This document shows positions 1 through 13,356 of a stretch of DNA of 64,000 bases, piece by piece. The stretch covers positions 37,649,480 through 37,713,479 of the forward strand of contig JALIGW010000005.1 of assembly GCA_023053685.1 (NCBI GenBank), read 5' to 3'. The DNA is from Diadophis punctatus similis. Its lineage: Eukaryota; Chordata; Lepidosauria; Squamata; Dipsadidae. Position 1 is the first letter of the stretch; the number at the start of each line of letters is the position of its first letter. The notes beneath the pieces are model-generated. The model did not search any database. It had not been told where the DNA came from and was given only the letters and a program-made list of their open reading frames with translations. Both the position numbers and the translations under genes were made by a program.

Positions 1-3000
1 AATTTGTACTATACAGTTTTGTTCCAAAGACGCCATCATCTCTTGGGAAAGCTAAAAAGTGCAGCTCCCAAAAATCCTGCACTTCAAATACAGGAGATTC
101 AGGTAGCCAGAGTCAAATTTTTGCCCAAGAAGGGATCAGTATTTCTTGCTGTACAGAAGCAAATTGGTTTGTAGTATTCTTGATCATCTCAGCACTGGGG
201 AATTATGTGTACAGAATTGAACCAAAAAGGATCAAGAGATTTTGAAAATATCTTTTACAGATTCCCTAAAAGGGTTAACCATTTCCAGCCACATTTGGGA
301 TTACTGATATATCTCTCTCTTTAGTGCTACCCAGCCTTCAGCCAGTCCTGTTGCTGTATCTGCAGTTTTTCGGGGCAAGTTCATTTTGAGTCTAGAATGC
401 TTCTGCAAATTCTTAAGAAAAAAAGTCTTACATAAATATGATTTGCCCATACTTTCAGTAAGGAGAATAGCTTTCCATATTGTTCTCTTTCATAGCTGCA
501 TTTTTTATGCAACAGTAATATTGAATTGGCAGCTGTAAGGACTGGTTTCTTAAAGTGCCTCTTTATAATTAGAACAGTTATCAGTCAATAAATCAGTTTG
601 CATTTGCATTTTATGCATTATAAAATTGAGCCTTGATTTGTCCTATAAAACTGCCCCAATAATATAAAAAGTTACATAAATATAGTTGGATAGGTAGTTT
701 TCTGGGCTAAACTAGTTTATCATTTTTTTATTTTCAATCTTTATGTATGTACGTGTCACATCTCTAGAAGCTTTATGTAGGGGACGTTGTAGCTGGTTTT
801 ATGGTATATGGAAGTAATATTTAGGTTCAAATACAGGGAGAAGGATAAATAAAGGGCACTATCAAGCACCTTCTTAATTTAGTCAGTTTCACTGTTTCCC
901 ACATGTAATCTATAACTTGCCCTTGTAAATATTAGGGATGTGTTTAGGGATTGGAGAATTCAAATTTCAATGTCAGGCCAATGCATGAAGAAATACATTG
1001 AAATCCCACTCACAAGGGCTGTAGCTTTCCCCATCAAAATATTATCTGCTAATTCTAAAATTATTTTGATCATAAACCTGATAATTTTTTTAAAAAAAAA
1101 ACTATATAGTACTTTCAAAATAATCTAGGTCTCAATTTTTTAAATATTCTGGGGACTAATTGAATATTAAGCCAAATATTGTACTCTTAGAGAAGAGTGG
1201 CTTCTGGTCATTTCCTGGTTCTTTAAATTGCCTTGGTTTTCAACAAGAACAACTCAAAATGCAGGTTGATATTTTGACAAAACCCAAACAATGAAAACTT
1301 TTTTTCTGCTGTATACTGCAACTTTAATAATAATGAGCACTTCTGAATTCGTTATTGCGGATTTATATAATGCCTGAAAAAATACTTTTGCTTTTTTTTT
1401 CTTAATTTCTACATTTTGGTGAGTTAAGTTTAAAGCTTATTCCTTTTTAAGTACATATATTTTAATGCCCCAAGTAATATAAATTAGGATTGTAATGAGT
1501 TCCCTCACAAGATGTAGTAGTAAGCTTGGCTTACCACAGGTGTTTTTACAAATTTGAAATGGTTCTATTTTCCCCGAATGCATTCATTTAGCAGGGGAAC
1601 AAAAGTATAGACTGAGAAAAACCAGTCTAAATATTCCTTGGGTTCACTGAATTAGTTTCACAATTCTTTGACTTTCTAGAGCAGTGTTTTAGAAAATTGA
1701 TGACTTCAAGATGTGTGTGGATTTCAACTCCCAGAATTCCCTAGCCAGCATTGGCTGGGGAATTCTGGGAGTTGAAATTCACACTTCTTAAAGCTGCCAC
1801 GTTTGGACAATAGTGCTCTAATCTACCTTTCTGAAAAATCTACTTTCTGAAAAAATAGGCTCTTTAATTTTTAAACAGATTTGTGTCCCATTGATAGAAG
1901 CTGAAACAAATGAACAACTGCACATGCATTTATCCTTCGGTAGCAATTACATTTGTTCCAATGAACTGGTTCCAAAGTCTTCCTTTAAGAAGCAACACTG
2001 AACATTTTGACGATGGCATTATAGAATTGTGCTTTTTAGAACTACTATTGAATATTAGAATAGCTTATTTTAATTTAAAGTTATACTTATTGCTTCTCTC
2101 CATTTATAAAAAAAATTGTTACTGCTTTTTGTCATTTATGAAAAATGGAAGGGAAACTGGTAAATAATTATTTCATTATTATTATTAGCATTTACTAGCA
2201 TTACTATAGCAATAGTAATATTTAAGTTTAGATCATCTTGAGTAATGTGTTCATTATATATTTTTTAATTATTGTTACATTTTATCCAATATTTGCATTC
2301 TCAGTGTAGCATCCAAATAGAGGATTAGTGCAATATTGAAAGGGCAAAAACAGGTCCCTCATCCAGGACTTGAAGTGGATGTACTGTACAGTGTGATTTT
2401 AAACATCTGTCATTTTTTATCATGCACTCAAGTAAAAAAAAACATGAGGATTGAGGAAAGTTGAACAACAGCAGAAGTAAGCAGGAAGTGGATGAAGAAA
2501 ACTTTTGGAAAAAATTGGCTATGTAACTTTGATATTGGCATAAGAAGTTTATCACATTCAGATAGAATTATGATATCTTGATGGTTCCTGGCTGTTCAGC
2601 TGTCCCTTTTCTTTGCAATTCAGTATTTTTCCATCTTTTTTTGTAGCCGTATGCACTCTTTAACTTAAGCAGAAGTTCCAAATTCTCATCTGACTTATAT
2701 TGATGTCAGAGGAATTTACTCCTGAATTGATATGTAGGTGCTATTTATCGTGCTATAGAAGCATGAGATAGATCCTGAAGCCTGAACAGAAGTTGCCACA
2801 CTGAAAGCATGTTGACAAAGGGCACTTGCTCTTTAAGTCTGCATGAAACACAAGAAGTAAATGCTTGAAATAGAGTATGTCTGTATTGCATGGTATCTTA
2901 ATAGTCTATTCCAGAATTAGACTGTTTAAAAACAGAAACTTCTATGAAGTTGCAGTTTGATCTCTTCTTTCTTAAAAGAAGAAAATGTTCAGAACTTTAT

Positions 3001-4739
3001 TAACCCATCATCACTAAGGTAGCATATAAATAAAGTGGCTGGATGAAAGTATTTCTGGCTTTATTGTAATTGAAAATAAATTGCTTATGTTCAGATGCTT
3101 GACATTAACACTTGATGGAAATTATCTTATCCATTTATCTAATTCATCACAGTGAACTGAGTGAAATGTCAAATATGCCTGAATTATAGTCAACCTTTCC
3201 AGAAGCAACAGTTTTCAGAAACTGGGATATGTCTCTACTATATAAAATTAGAAAACCAAACTCAGGTCTGAATTTCACTATCATTGAATTTTTCCCCAAA
3301 GAATGTCCTTTTCCCATTTAGAAATCCTTCTTTTATATATAATTTTATTGAATTTTTTAAATACATTTCTATAAACAACACAAGCTTTTTTTAATGGAAA
3401 ATGAACAAGCAGAAAATAGTCTTACAACTTAGCCACTTCGTATCTACTGCACATCTTATTTTAACACAGGAATACATAGCTTAACAAAATAACCTCTCTA
3501 GAATTGCATTTGTAAATTAAGGAAGTGATAGCAAGGATGCCTTTCTTCATGCTAGCAGGGTCTTGCTAAAAGGAACATCACTTCTTGTTTTTATATTCTC
3601 ATTTATTACTTGAGTGCAACGGACTCCAGTTTGGTTTGCTTTTAAAATATTCTAGTTAACAGTCGTATTTTTTATTCTGATCAGATTCAGACTCTGCACA
3701 TGCAAAGAAAATTTGTGACTTTAATAATACCTTTAATATCAACCTTAGTTTGCTGCTAAATAGTCAAAATCAGATCTCAGAAAAACCAGCCATATATTTT
3801 ATGGCTAAATCAGGGGTACTTTACATAATCTTAGGCCTTTAACAGGTACAAATTTGTGGAGCATGTTTCTTTGTAAATATTTTTTCAGGAAGATTGTGGG
3901 GAAGTAGTCTTAAGTTTTTAGTAAATATGTACAGATTAATGATAAGTACATGAAAAGCTTATCAGGTTCCAAAATTGCCTTCTAGACTTCTACAATTACT
4001 GCTGGTAAGTTCATCTAGTTAATTGTACATTCTAAATCAAGGACTTAGGAATCAAGTGATCTTTTTTTGAGCATCCTTGGAAGTCCATGAATTAGTTCAG
4101 TTCCTTTAATTGATATTCCTCAGTCTCCACTTGGTTTTTAGAACACCAAATTGGAGAACCCTCAGTTTTTGCTAGGGGCTTGTATAAATTGTGTTACGTA
4201 AAGTAGCAGGAGAACAGTTTCACTGAATTCAGATCCTCGCTTTGGGGACAGAACAGCCCAATCTGATTTTACTCAAAGCCCTGTTCTGGGGTGATAAAAT
4301 CATTTAGGCCTAGCAGGGACAGAAGCACGTACAGTATATCTGTGCCTTTAAATTTTCCAGATGGGCTGGCCCCGTGAAGTGTTTAAATTGTTTGTAGAGT
4401 GCACTTTTTCAGGAAAAAATGAACAGAACGTTTCACACTGTTGAGGGTGTTTTTGTACATGTTCCACATCCAACACAACAGCTACTACTGCCCTGTGTTG
4501 AGACACCTGTTTATTATGACACCAAATTGGAGGATAGGTGTAGTATTCTTTAATGGTCAGAAATAACTGGATTGTGACTGAGGAAAGGCTGATTGGATTA
4601 ATTAAAAAAATGTTTCAAAAATGAGTTAATATGCATATATACATCATTCTCTCCCCCTCCAAGTGTTTGATTTCATGAGTTCCTTATGTGTATTTGTGTG
4701 ATACTTCTTTATGTTAGGCTATGTTATGTTTTCCCCATA
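1..4739. other. Left flank without recognisable coding exon; possible 3' UTR of a converging neighbour
   Basis: No open frame resembles a known protein and no splice-bounded exon was found. The stretch is AT-rich and largely free of young repeats apart from one palindromic element near 1.7 kb. In mammals the gene converging on NEURL1 is SH3PXD2A, whose mRNA has a very long 3' UTR. If synteny holds, part of this flank could be that UTR on the plus strand. This is inference; the sequence alone does not identify it. Confidence 0.25.
1682..1815. mobile_element. Palindromic hAT-like MITE, old copy
   Basis: Starts CAGTGTTTTAGAAAATTGA and ends with a diverged complement. The inner arms (around 1708-1793) pair as a long imperfect hairpin with AACTCCCAGAATTCC facing GGAATTCTGGGAGTT. 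The same design recurs as better preserved copies at 10883-10988 and 30170-30292. No convincing target duplication remains here. Confidence 0.6.
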
Positions 4740-5091
4740 CAGGTACTCCTCAACTTATGACCATAATTGCACCCAAAATTTCCATTGTTAAGTGAGACAT
4801 TTGTTAAGTGAGTTTTAACCCAATTTACAACCTTTCTTGCCGCAGTTGTTAAGTGAAACACTGCAGTTGTTAAGTTAGTAATGGTGATTAAGTAAATCTG
4901 GCTTTGCTTGTCAAAAGGTGATCACATGACCCTGGCACACTGCAGGTATGAATACCTGCCAGCTGCCAATCATCTGAATTTAATCATGACTACAGAGATG
5001 CTGCAACCATCATAAGTGAAAAAGGTCATGTCACTTGTCAGTGCATTGTAATTTTTGTCAGTAAATGAATGGTTGTAAGTTGAGGACTAAC
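4740..5091. mobile_element. Tigger/mariner-like non-autonomous DNA transposon
   Basis: Terminal inverted repeats are CAGGTACTCCTCAACTTATG on the left and the complement of TGTAAGTTGAGGACTAAC on the right, with a TA dinucleotide on each side (4738-4739 and 5092-5093). The interior has repeated GTTAAGTGA phrases. Related copies are at 60965-61349 and fragments at about 22527, 33650 and 54613. The TA target and the terminal sequence suggest Tigger/pogo, but the family name is inferred. Confidence 0.7.
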
Positions 5092-8000
5092 TATTGTCAA
5101 ATGTGATATTTCTATATTGTGGGTGATAAGTTAGTTAATGAATGCCTATAATTGGAAGAAGTAATGTCTTTTACATTTGGAGGGAAAAAGGAAATGATTT
5201 GAAAATGGCACGACCGTATAACCTTAGTGTGTAGACTAAGGGACAATTCATTGTTCAAAAGAAGTGAATAATTAGAAATGAAAGATAAAGCCAACTGTTG
5301 CCCTCACATTTCATAGAATTTTAAAACTTGCTTTGCAAAACTGCAGTTATATATTCGGTTGTATAAAACCAAAATATGAAAAAAAGTGACCATCTTACTT
5401 GTTTAAAAAGTTCTAAAATTAAGAGAATAGTAAGATATGTAAGGATCTAAACTCTTGAAGAAAACAAATTTTATTCTCTTTAATATAAAACAAATACTAA
5501 AATGAATGGAAGCTGTTTTTTTTAGCATGAAGTAAGTCATTGGAATTTGCTGTCATATGGTTCAGCACAGAACTTCCAATTAATTAATAGAAACCAGTGC
5601 TGTCTTTCTAATGGGCTTATTGTGATTGTTGTTATCTAGAATAAAGAGAATGTAATTATTAGAAGTCTGAGAAGAGTAAGTTGACAAGGAGATGATGAAG
5701 GATGTATGGCTGGTCCTTGAGCTGTGTGATTGAGATGGATGGTGGAGGATGTGCTTAATGTTGTTTGGTTAGTTTCCTGAGAAAGATAATTTCTTGAAGT
5801 TAGAATAGATATTGGTTTATAGTGAAGACTGAGGGTTTTGAGTTGTTTGCATTAAGGAAGGATCCAGAAAGGAATCTTATTTGAAGTGCACTTTGGGGAA
5901 CAAGAAAAAAAAAGCTCAAAGATATTCACTGTTTTCAAAAGTGGAAGAAAATAGTTAAGTTGAAGAATATTAGATCCTTACATATTATTCTTTTTTCTGC
6001 AGAATCCTTGGTCACATTGGTAAGAGCCATTTGGGGGAACAATTTACATGAGTGCAAACTAGTCTTCTGTACAAAGACAATGGTCTGCCATAAATGTATT
6101 ACACTAACCTATATAAAACAAACTGGCAGCAAAGGATTATATCTATATTTAGACTGCTAATTGGAATTAAAGGTGTAAGACTAAATTGCATTAGTCAGTT
6201 TGAATATAGATTAATCATACCTAAAGGTCAAATGCTCCTTTCTAAGAACAGTGTCAGTCTTTAATTTCCAAAGATGGAATTTGGATAGGAGTGCAGTTTC
6301 AACCAAAAATGTTGTATCTTTTTACAGTTTTGTGCTGCAATATTCATTGGCATCTATATACTTGATTATTGTTGAAATATGTAAAGTTTTTTTTTCTGGT
6401 AGACACCTAGCACTAGTATTGCTTGGCAATTGAGTTGATCAGTTGTCAGTTTCAGTCATTGAAAACTAGGCATTTGGGGACATGTTTGGCCCAAGTTTCT
6501 ATTTTTTAAATAGTTTATGTTTCATCTTTTCGGGGTGCTCCATTGGAATTTTCAGGAATGGCATGGTGGAGTAATTGTGGAAATGATGTTGCAAAGCATG
6601 AAATGTAGTCTTGTGCACATCAGGGTATCTGAGCTGGATAAAGTCTGTATTATGCAAGCTTCTGTACAATAAAAACACTACATACATGCAACATTTAAAA
6701 AATAGTGAGGTGCCAACTGGACAAAAATCCAGGAAAGCCCTTAGAGGTACTTGATGAATAGGTAAATTAAGAGATGTGCTTCCAAAATCCCTTGTTATAT
6801 CTTAACTAGTGAATACGAAGGCACAACTCTCAGGTCATATGCAGCTAAAGATAAACTGAACTGCAGCCAGCATCTTTTATTATCCATCCCTCAGATCATA
6901 TGCAGTGATTACACTGCAGCTTTTACATTCATACAAGAAATCATTTAAAGGCACTTCCAAGAGAATCTAGTCTGCAGCCTTCTTGTTTTATTCCCAGGTT
7001 CTTGCAATGCAAAACCACAATACAATATTAAATGTCTCACAAGACAGAACTTGATAACTAACTATACCTCACAGTGATCTCCCAGTTTACTCATTGCTTG
7101 GACCAAAGGTGGTGCTAATATGAACTTTAATTTTTATATTTATGTTTTTCGTTGTTGAGTTTTACCTGTGTGTATATTTGTTTGTTTTTAAAATCAAAGA
7201 CATAATGTCCTGTTTAATTAAAAAAGATTTTACCCTGGGAAAAAGATTCTTTGAAACCCATAAAAATTATTTGCGATTTAGACATTACTGTGTGTTTTAA
7301 CTGGCCATACTTCTTTTTTTTTAAAGGGAGGAATAAAGCATATCCTTCAAATGATTGCAAATTGTATTTCTCTTTATTATTTCCAATTATTTACATTACG
7401 TTTGCTGTGTCAGAAGGGTTAAAGTTTTTATTCTTTCAACTATGTTCCAGTTATTAGCGAACTCATTTCTTCTAGCATTAAAAAACTATAAACTTGTTAC
7501 AAAAATGTCTTAATATCTTCACTTTAACATCCAAGTGATTTCTTAATGAATTATCAACATCACCTAAAACACTTAATTCATAAAACTTTTTTTAAAATCT
7601 TCAAGTGACATCTAGCTAACTTTTGGGCTGAGAAGCTAAACAAGGTTAGTACTAGTAAAAACGTGGATTGGAGACCCAAATACCAGGGAGTATTTGAGGG
7701 AGTTACTTGAGGGAATAAAACATTTTTAAAAATCCTCCTAGAAGAGTCATTTTCCATCTGTTCCCAAAAAGAACTTGCATTGTTGAGTCCATAAAGCCAC
7801 CAAGAGTCAAGCTTGACTTGAAAATATTTCCCATATATTACATAAGTCATTCATAGCAGGTACAACTTTTGTATGGGGTTACCATGACATGGTGAATCTT
7901 CTTGAAGAAGGCAGTGTGTGTGGAAAGGGTCTTTAGAAATCTTCAAAAGCAACATTTTTAAAAGTAATTCAGAATTCTATATTTTCTTAGTGGCATCGTA

Positions 8001-10204
8001 CATGAGACAATGGTAGGAATAGGTGAAGCTACCTTTTCGCTTTTAACGGGTCATCTAACTCTGATGAACGTATTTTTTCTAGCATATGTGAAGATTTGGG
8101 GAAACTTATTTTTCTTTGCAGGTGTAACTTGTACATTTCTGAAGGATTAATTTATCCTTCACCAAAGGCCAGAAATAAGATTATGATAGCCTGTAACTGC
8201 AAGGTGTGGTGTACATTCCAAAGTTTAGGGATCAATTTCAGGATTGGAGAATTCAAGTAATTATATTGAATCCATGAAATTTCATACAGGATTGTGGCAC
8301 TCGGTGAAATATCGTATTACCTACATTTCATGGGATTCGGCTAATCTCTAGCTACATCTGCCTCTCCCAGGATGCTGTTGAGGTCAACTAGAAACATTAG
8401 AATATCCACAGACTCAAGTTAACTCCTGATCTATTTGAATAAACTTGGTACTATAGAATATTATTTATAAAATACAAGACTTGATGTTCACTCCTTATAC
8501 AAGAAAGTTTTGTGTATAGTGTAGCTCAATGGCTATGCACATTTCAAAATTCTGAGAATTGATTAAAGCAGCCCTACAGTTTTTTCAGTTTAAAAGAAAG
8601 ATATAAATCAGTAGTACCTCTGTAAAAGTTGCATTGATTTTAATGAATACATTCTTGGCATTTTTATAAAAAAAAATAAGACTGCTTTAATGAATAGCAT
8701 AGAATTCAATAAATGAATATGCTTACATTTCCAAAGGACTTATGTCAAATAATTTTTGAAGCATGCATTGAATGGTGCTGCAAGTTATTTATATACTGAC
8801 ATATGGAGAGCAAAGTATTTTCAATAGAAAGGATTGTATAAGATTCCACCAAAAAGCTTTGTTGCTTTATGTATACCAATGAATACAGATGTGTTCTTTG
8901 CATATACATTGTCAACAGCCCAAAACACATTTAAAATAAAGTTTTCACATTGTCAGTCATTGGTGAAATCTGAGAAAAGCCAGTTCACTTCTGATCACAT
9001 ATGGGGGAAACAAGCTTTCTCCTGGCATCTTAAATATTCATATAGTAGATTTATTATGGCATAGGATTTTTTTGGATGCAATCTTCATTTCAGATGCATA
9101 CCACAACCTTAGTCCACAAAAATATATCTTTATCGAAACAAAAACAATTTAACAAATAAATAAAATAGTACATCCAGCTTTAGTCATGCTTAGATAAATC
9201 CACTGAAAATAATTGGGAATGAGTGTACACATGACTAATTTAAATGCCTGATTCAATCCAGAGAGTTGTAGCATCTTGGAGACCAACACATCAACTACTT
9301 ATCTAAAGGTTTTTATTCATGGACATGTTCTGTAGTTCTCACCTAGTCTATTTATGTGTTACAAATATGCAACAACAAAGATTTTCTTTGCTCAGTAGGT
9401 GATAGTTAACACATGAAAATGTTAATAGCACAAATGTAATTCCCAATTATTTAAGAGTAAACTACATACTGCATATCATGCAACAGATTTCACCCAAAAG
9501 CTATTTTTTCGATTAGGTTAAATTGGTTTAATTGGAATTTGTCATGCAGTTCTGATGATTTGTGGTATAAAATGTAATAATTATTTTAAAAATCTCCAAG
9601 CTACTATTCCAAAAATTGTAATACTTAGCATACGTTTGAAGTAAACTAGCATATTATGGAAAGAGAAGGGATAATATCAGTTTTAGTGGGAATCCCTTTA
9701 AGAGAAACTAACCAACAGAGTTAATCATTTCCTTCCATATGTTTTTCTTTGAGAAAAAAATCAAGATATGTGCCACATATTCTATATGTAATAGATAGCT
9801 TGTCCCTTCATTTTCAAACATTTTATCAGTAATTCTGAATGTCATGTGCCAATCATTAAAGTAACCACTAGATGGTAGTGATACAACATTAATGTTTGCA
9901 TTATTTCTTGCCTGTTCTGTAGGTTTTATGCATGAAGCAATATGTGGCAGGAATTTTAAAGAAACCAGATGATAAGCATGGGGAGGGTGTCAACAACTCA
10001 CAACTGATTGTAATCTCAAGTAAAGTGCACAATAGGATTAGTCAATAGGCTCTTGGACATGAGGTATAAGAGAAGAGCAATACTGAGAAATCCTTAAGAG
10101 CACGATGTTTAACTGCAAATTGCAGCAACTTTGTTAAAAGGTAAGGGATGCTTATCTTGTTCATGCATGGCTGGAAAACCATCTAGGAACTCAAAACATG
10201 CTGC
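5092..10204. other. Non-coding flank, nothing recognised
   Basis: AT-rich DNA with only short random open frames. A 16-base phrase close to CTCAGGTCATATGCAG occurs twice (about 6830 and 6892). I see no gene, RNA gene or clear transposon. Confidence 0.5.
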
Positions 10205-10316
10205 CTTAAGTTATATAATAGAGGAAGGCAATATCAGTGGGATATCTTAGTTTTGCTTCAGAAGGCCCCAAACCAGAGGATGTTCAGATCCTCAAAGCAA
10301 TTTAGCTAGGATTAGT
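10205..10316. repeat. Short duplicated segment, copy 1 (empty site)
   Basis: These 112 bp recur at 11859-11943 plus 12921-12947 with about five mismatches. Here the phrase GTTCAGAT is single and uninterrupted, followed directly by CCTCAAAGCAA. In the other copy transposons sit at exactly this point. The 112-bp unit itself may be a fragment of an unrecognised repeat family. Confidence 0.85.
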
Positions 10317-10882
10317 TCTGAGAGGAAATACATTTATAAAACAAACAAAAATGAAACTACCCTAGACACCTTTACACAGACTTCCTCATGTATAGATATT
10401 ATTTATCAATATATTCATTTCTACACAATACCAAACCATGCAGTTCAAATACCTGCATTGATTTGTCAGTGATGATAAAAGTCTTAGTCTACGAAATTTA
10501 GATATGTAGAAAGTAATCAAAATGCTGCCACATATACTAGAAGCATTATCTTGTTAAGAAGTAAAACCTCCAAAAATGTCATTCTTACAACAAAAATAAG
10601 ACTCTTCATACCTTGGAAGTAAATTAATTGAAAATAAACTCATTAAAAAATCGCCTCTATATTGTACTGTTACCTGAAAATCCTTACTCAATGAAAGGCA
10701 ATTCAAGGGCTCCAAGCAGCATAGACCCCACCAGCACCTCACGATTTACTCTGTGTGGCTTCTTATTTTTCTGAAAGTGTGTGCCCAATAGACACAGCAA
10801 CCATAGTCTTTACTTCCATACTTCGTGGGCCTTTCAGAAAAAATTGCAAATACAGGTGCATGGAATCAGGAAGTGACTAGAC

Positions 10883-10988
10883 CAGTGTTTCTGAACCTTG
10901 GCAGTTTGAAGATGTGTGGACTTCAATTCCCAGAATTCTGGGAGTTGAAGTCCACACATCTTCAAACTGCCAAGGTTCAGAAACACTG
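10883..10988. mobile_element. Near-perfect palindromic hAT-like MITE (106 bp)
   Basis: The element is one long inverted repeat from CAGTGTTTCTGAACCTTGGC to its complement, meeting at an AATTCCCAGAATTCTGGG centre. The 8-bp target duplication GACTAGAC flanks it exactly (10875-10882 and 10989-10996), which is typical of hAT transposons. Such perfect arms suggest a recent insertion or gene-conversion of one arm by the other. Confidence 0.9.
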
Positions 10989-11951
10989 GACTAGACAGTA
11001 GGGACAATTTTCAGCTCCTTGAAATTATGTGATGCGAAACCTGTGCATGCCAATACCTGTACCTATGACCAGGTAACTGTTTACATGGAGCTCTCTGTGC
11101 TCACAGGCTCATCCCATGACACTTACTTACCTTGTACACCACAAGCAGTCCACATCTGCAATTCCAGAGATTACCTAAATCAACTTTATTTACAGCTATG
11201 CAATTGTCACACTGAATAGAACATATTTTTTTTATCTGTCTTGAAAACACAAACATACAAATAAATAAAGCATTTAAAAGTTGACATGTCCTTGAATCAA
11301 TGACATTGAATCACAGGAATAATTTCAGATTTTACACAGGGACACAGAGGAAAAGAAATCAAACTCTGAGCTTACTGCTGTTCTCGTGTAATGCTCCTCT
11401 CCTGCACGAAAAGCCTTTGATTCATCTTCCTTTTTGGCTCCTCTTAGCCTGTTCCAACTTTGGTCATCAGTATGTAACTTATCTGTATAAGTTCTACCCT
11501 TATAATAATGGTTAAGAGAAGAGTCCCTATTTTCTAGTACTTCTTTCTCTTCACTCCCAAGTACCATCCTGAGCTAGTTTTTTTTCATGTGAATATATTT
11601 TTGGTTTCCATGTGCAAAAACGCTGCTGCTGATGGAGGGGAGGTGGAGAAAAAGCAGCTTAATAGACAAGGTTCTTAGGAACTGGGTTCTGATCTATATG
11701 TGCCCACAGTGCCAAGCAAGTGAGAAAAGCAGAGGGCTCCACTATTTTCCTGTGGTTCTGTTCTGTGAGCATTTGCGGTTGGAGTTTCTGGTGATTCTTC
11801 CCTCCCATGCTTTCTTGGAACAAATAGCCACATGACTCTGGCAAAAAGCCGAATTGATCTTAAGTTATATAATAGAGGAAGGCAATATCAGTGGGATATC
11901 TTAGTTTTGCTCCAGAAGGCCACAAAACAGAGGATGTTCAGATCAGTAGTG

Positions 11952-12661
11952 AGTTGAGAAGGGGGCATGGCCAATGCCGTGGCAACACAACGGATTCTTC
12001 GCCCTCAAAGAAACGTCGAATCCCAGCTGATTCGGGGTCTTTATTGACCTAAACTGTTCTGAAGGAACAGTAGATAAAGAGACACGAGCTGACACGAACA
12101 GGGAAAAGGCAATTTCCCTGGAGAGTCGACTGAAGCCTCAGAAACCGGCAGCTGAGGAAAGTAGCCATTGTGAGCTGCTACGAAGCCAGGGCGGCCACAC
12201 TGAAAGAAGCAAGAAAAAGAAAATGTGGATTGTCGGGGGTGCTTTGATCTAAGTACTGTGCAGGAGTGGCGAGTGAACAAGGTGATGACACCGGATGAGT
12301 GATTGACCAATTTACAGATAAAAGGAAACTTTAAAATGAGACTGTAAGAGAGCCCCGAGCGGAAATTAGTAGCTAATTGGCAACCAGAAGTACTACAAAG
12401 GAGGGGGGGAAATGGAGATTATAACATTTAAAGCTCAAAAGGATTGTGATTGTTACAATTGGATTTGGTGAAAATAAAGAGAATAATTTAAAAAGAGAAT
12501 ACAGAGTAAGAAGAAAACATTTTATATTTGGATTTAAAGTATTTTGAGAAGTTTTAACAGAAAGCTGATGTATGACTATGGGAAATTTGAGGATGCCATC
12601 TGCTGGTGGAAAGAACATTATAATAATTTGGTGGAAGACAAAGGAGGAAAAAGAAAAAAAA
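11952..12661 (+). mobile_element. Poly(A)-tailed non-autonomous retro-insert of unrecognised family
   Basis: A 710-bp block opens AGTTGAGAAGGGGGCATGGC and ends in an A-rich tail just before 12662. The 12-bp phrase AGATCAGTAGTG flanks it on both sides (11940-11951 and 12662-12673), the signature of L1-type target-primed insertion. It encodes no reverse transcriptase and no long open frame. The GC-rich head followed by an AT-rich body could be a LINE 5' region joined to a tail, or a SINE-like unit; I do not recognise the family. Confidence 0.75.
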
Positions 12662-12665
12662 AGAT

Positions 12666-12912
12666 CAGTAGTGGGTTCTAAATGCCGTTGCTACTGGTTT
12701 GTGCATGCGCATGCACAGAAGTGTCCTGGGTAGGTGGCCGAAGCGTCCCGGGTGGGTGGCCGAAGCATCCCAGGCAGATAGCTGAAAAGTCCCAGGTAGG
12801 TGGCCAAAGCGTCCTGGACGGGTGGCCAAAGCATCCTGGGCGGGTGGCTGAAGCGTCCTGCCGCCGCTACCGGTTTGCAGAACCATGCCGAACCGGGAGC
12901 AACCCACCGCTG
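12666..12912. mobile_element. hAT-like MITE of the CCGGTT family, split by a retro-insert
   Basis: Ends are CAGTAGTGGGTTC and GCAACCCACCGCTG. Its first eight bases also appear at 11944-11951, left of the retro-insert, showing where it was split. The outer 8-bp duplication GTTCAGAT confirms hAT-type insertion. The interior is GC-rich with a short tandem theme close to GTCCCGGGTGGGTGGCCGAA repeated about five times (12720-12860). Confidence 0.88.
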
Positions 12913-13356
12913 GTTCAGATACTCAAAGCAACTTAGCTAGGATTAGTGTCTAGTATAAGCTTCCTACCTTTTGTACATTTGGATTCTTTTTTAAAAAGTC
13001 TTTTAAAATATGTTGTTAAGATATTTACAGGGGATATTGAAAATTGGGGGATTAATGTCATTTTTAAGACGGAAAAAAGCCATAGTTTCAAGTTAAAATA
13101 ATATTTCCTTATCTCTTAATTATTATGGTTGCAGGCTTACAAGCTGGCAATTTTTCTTCAACATATGTATTTACAATGTTTGCTTTGGTGTGATATAATT
13201 AGGAGCACAATAAGCTAAACATAAGGAACTGAACTGAACCATACTGCACCTATTAGACAACTGGTCAAGAAGAGATGTTTTATGAAAATATTGAAGAAAT
13301 ATTTAGGGGTCAGTGAATAACAAGTTGTTAACAATTGGTATTTCAACTGTTTACAG

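Larger units (their letters stand above)
11859..12947. repeat. Duplicated segment, copy 2, carrying nested insertions
   Basis: Left part 11859-11943 and right part 12921-12947 match copy 1 at 10205-10316. Between them lie a hAT-like element and, inside its left end, a poly(A)-tailed retro-insert. The target duplication GTTCAGAT is present at 11936-11943 and 12913-12920 but single in copy 1, so the order of events can be read directly. Confidence 0.85.

Noticed and set aside
8215..8345. Similarity to 925-1010 (TTGGAGAATTCAA phrases)
   Set aside because: Shared text is too short to support a repeat.
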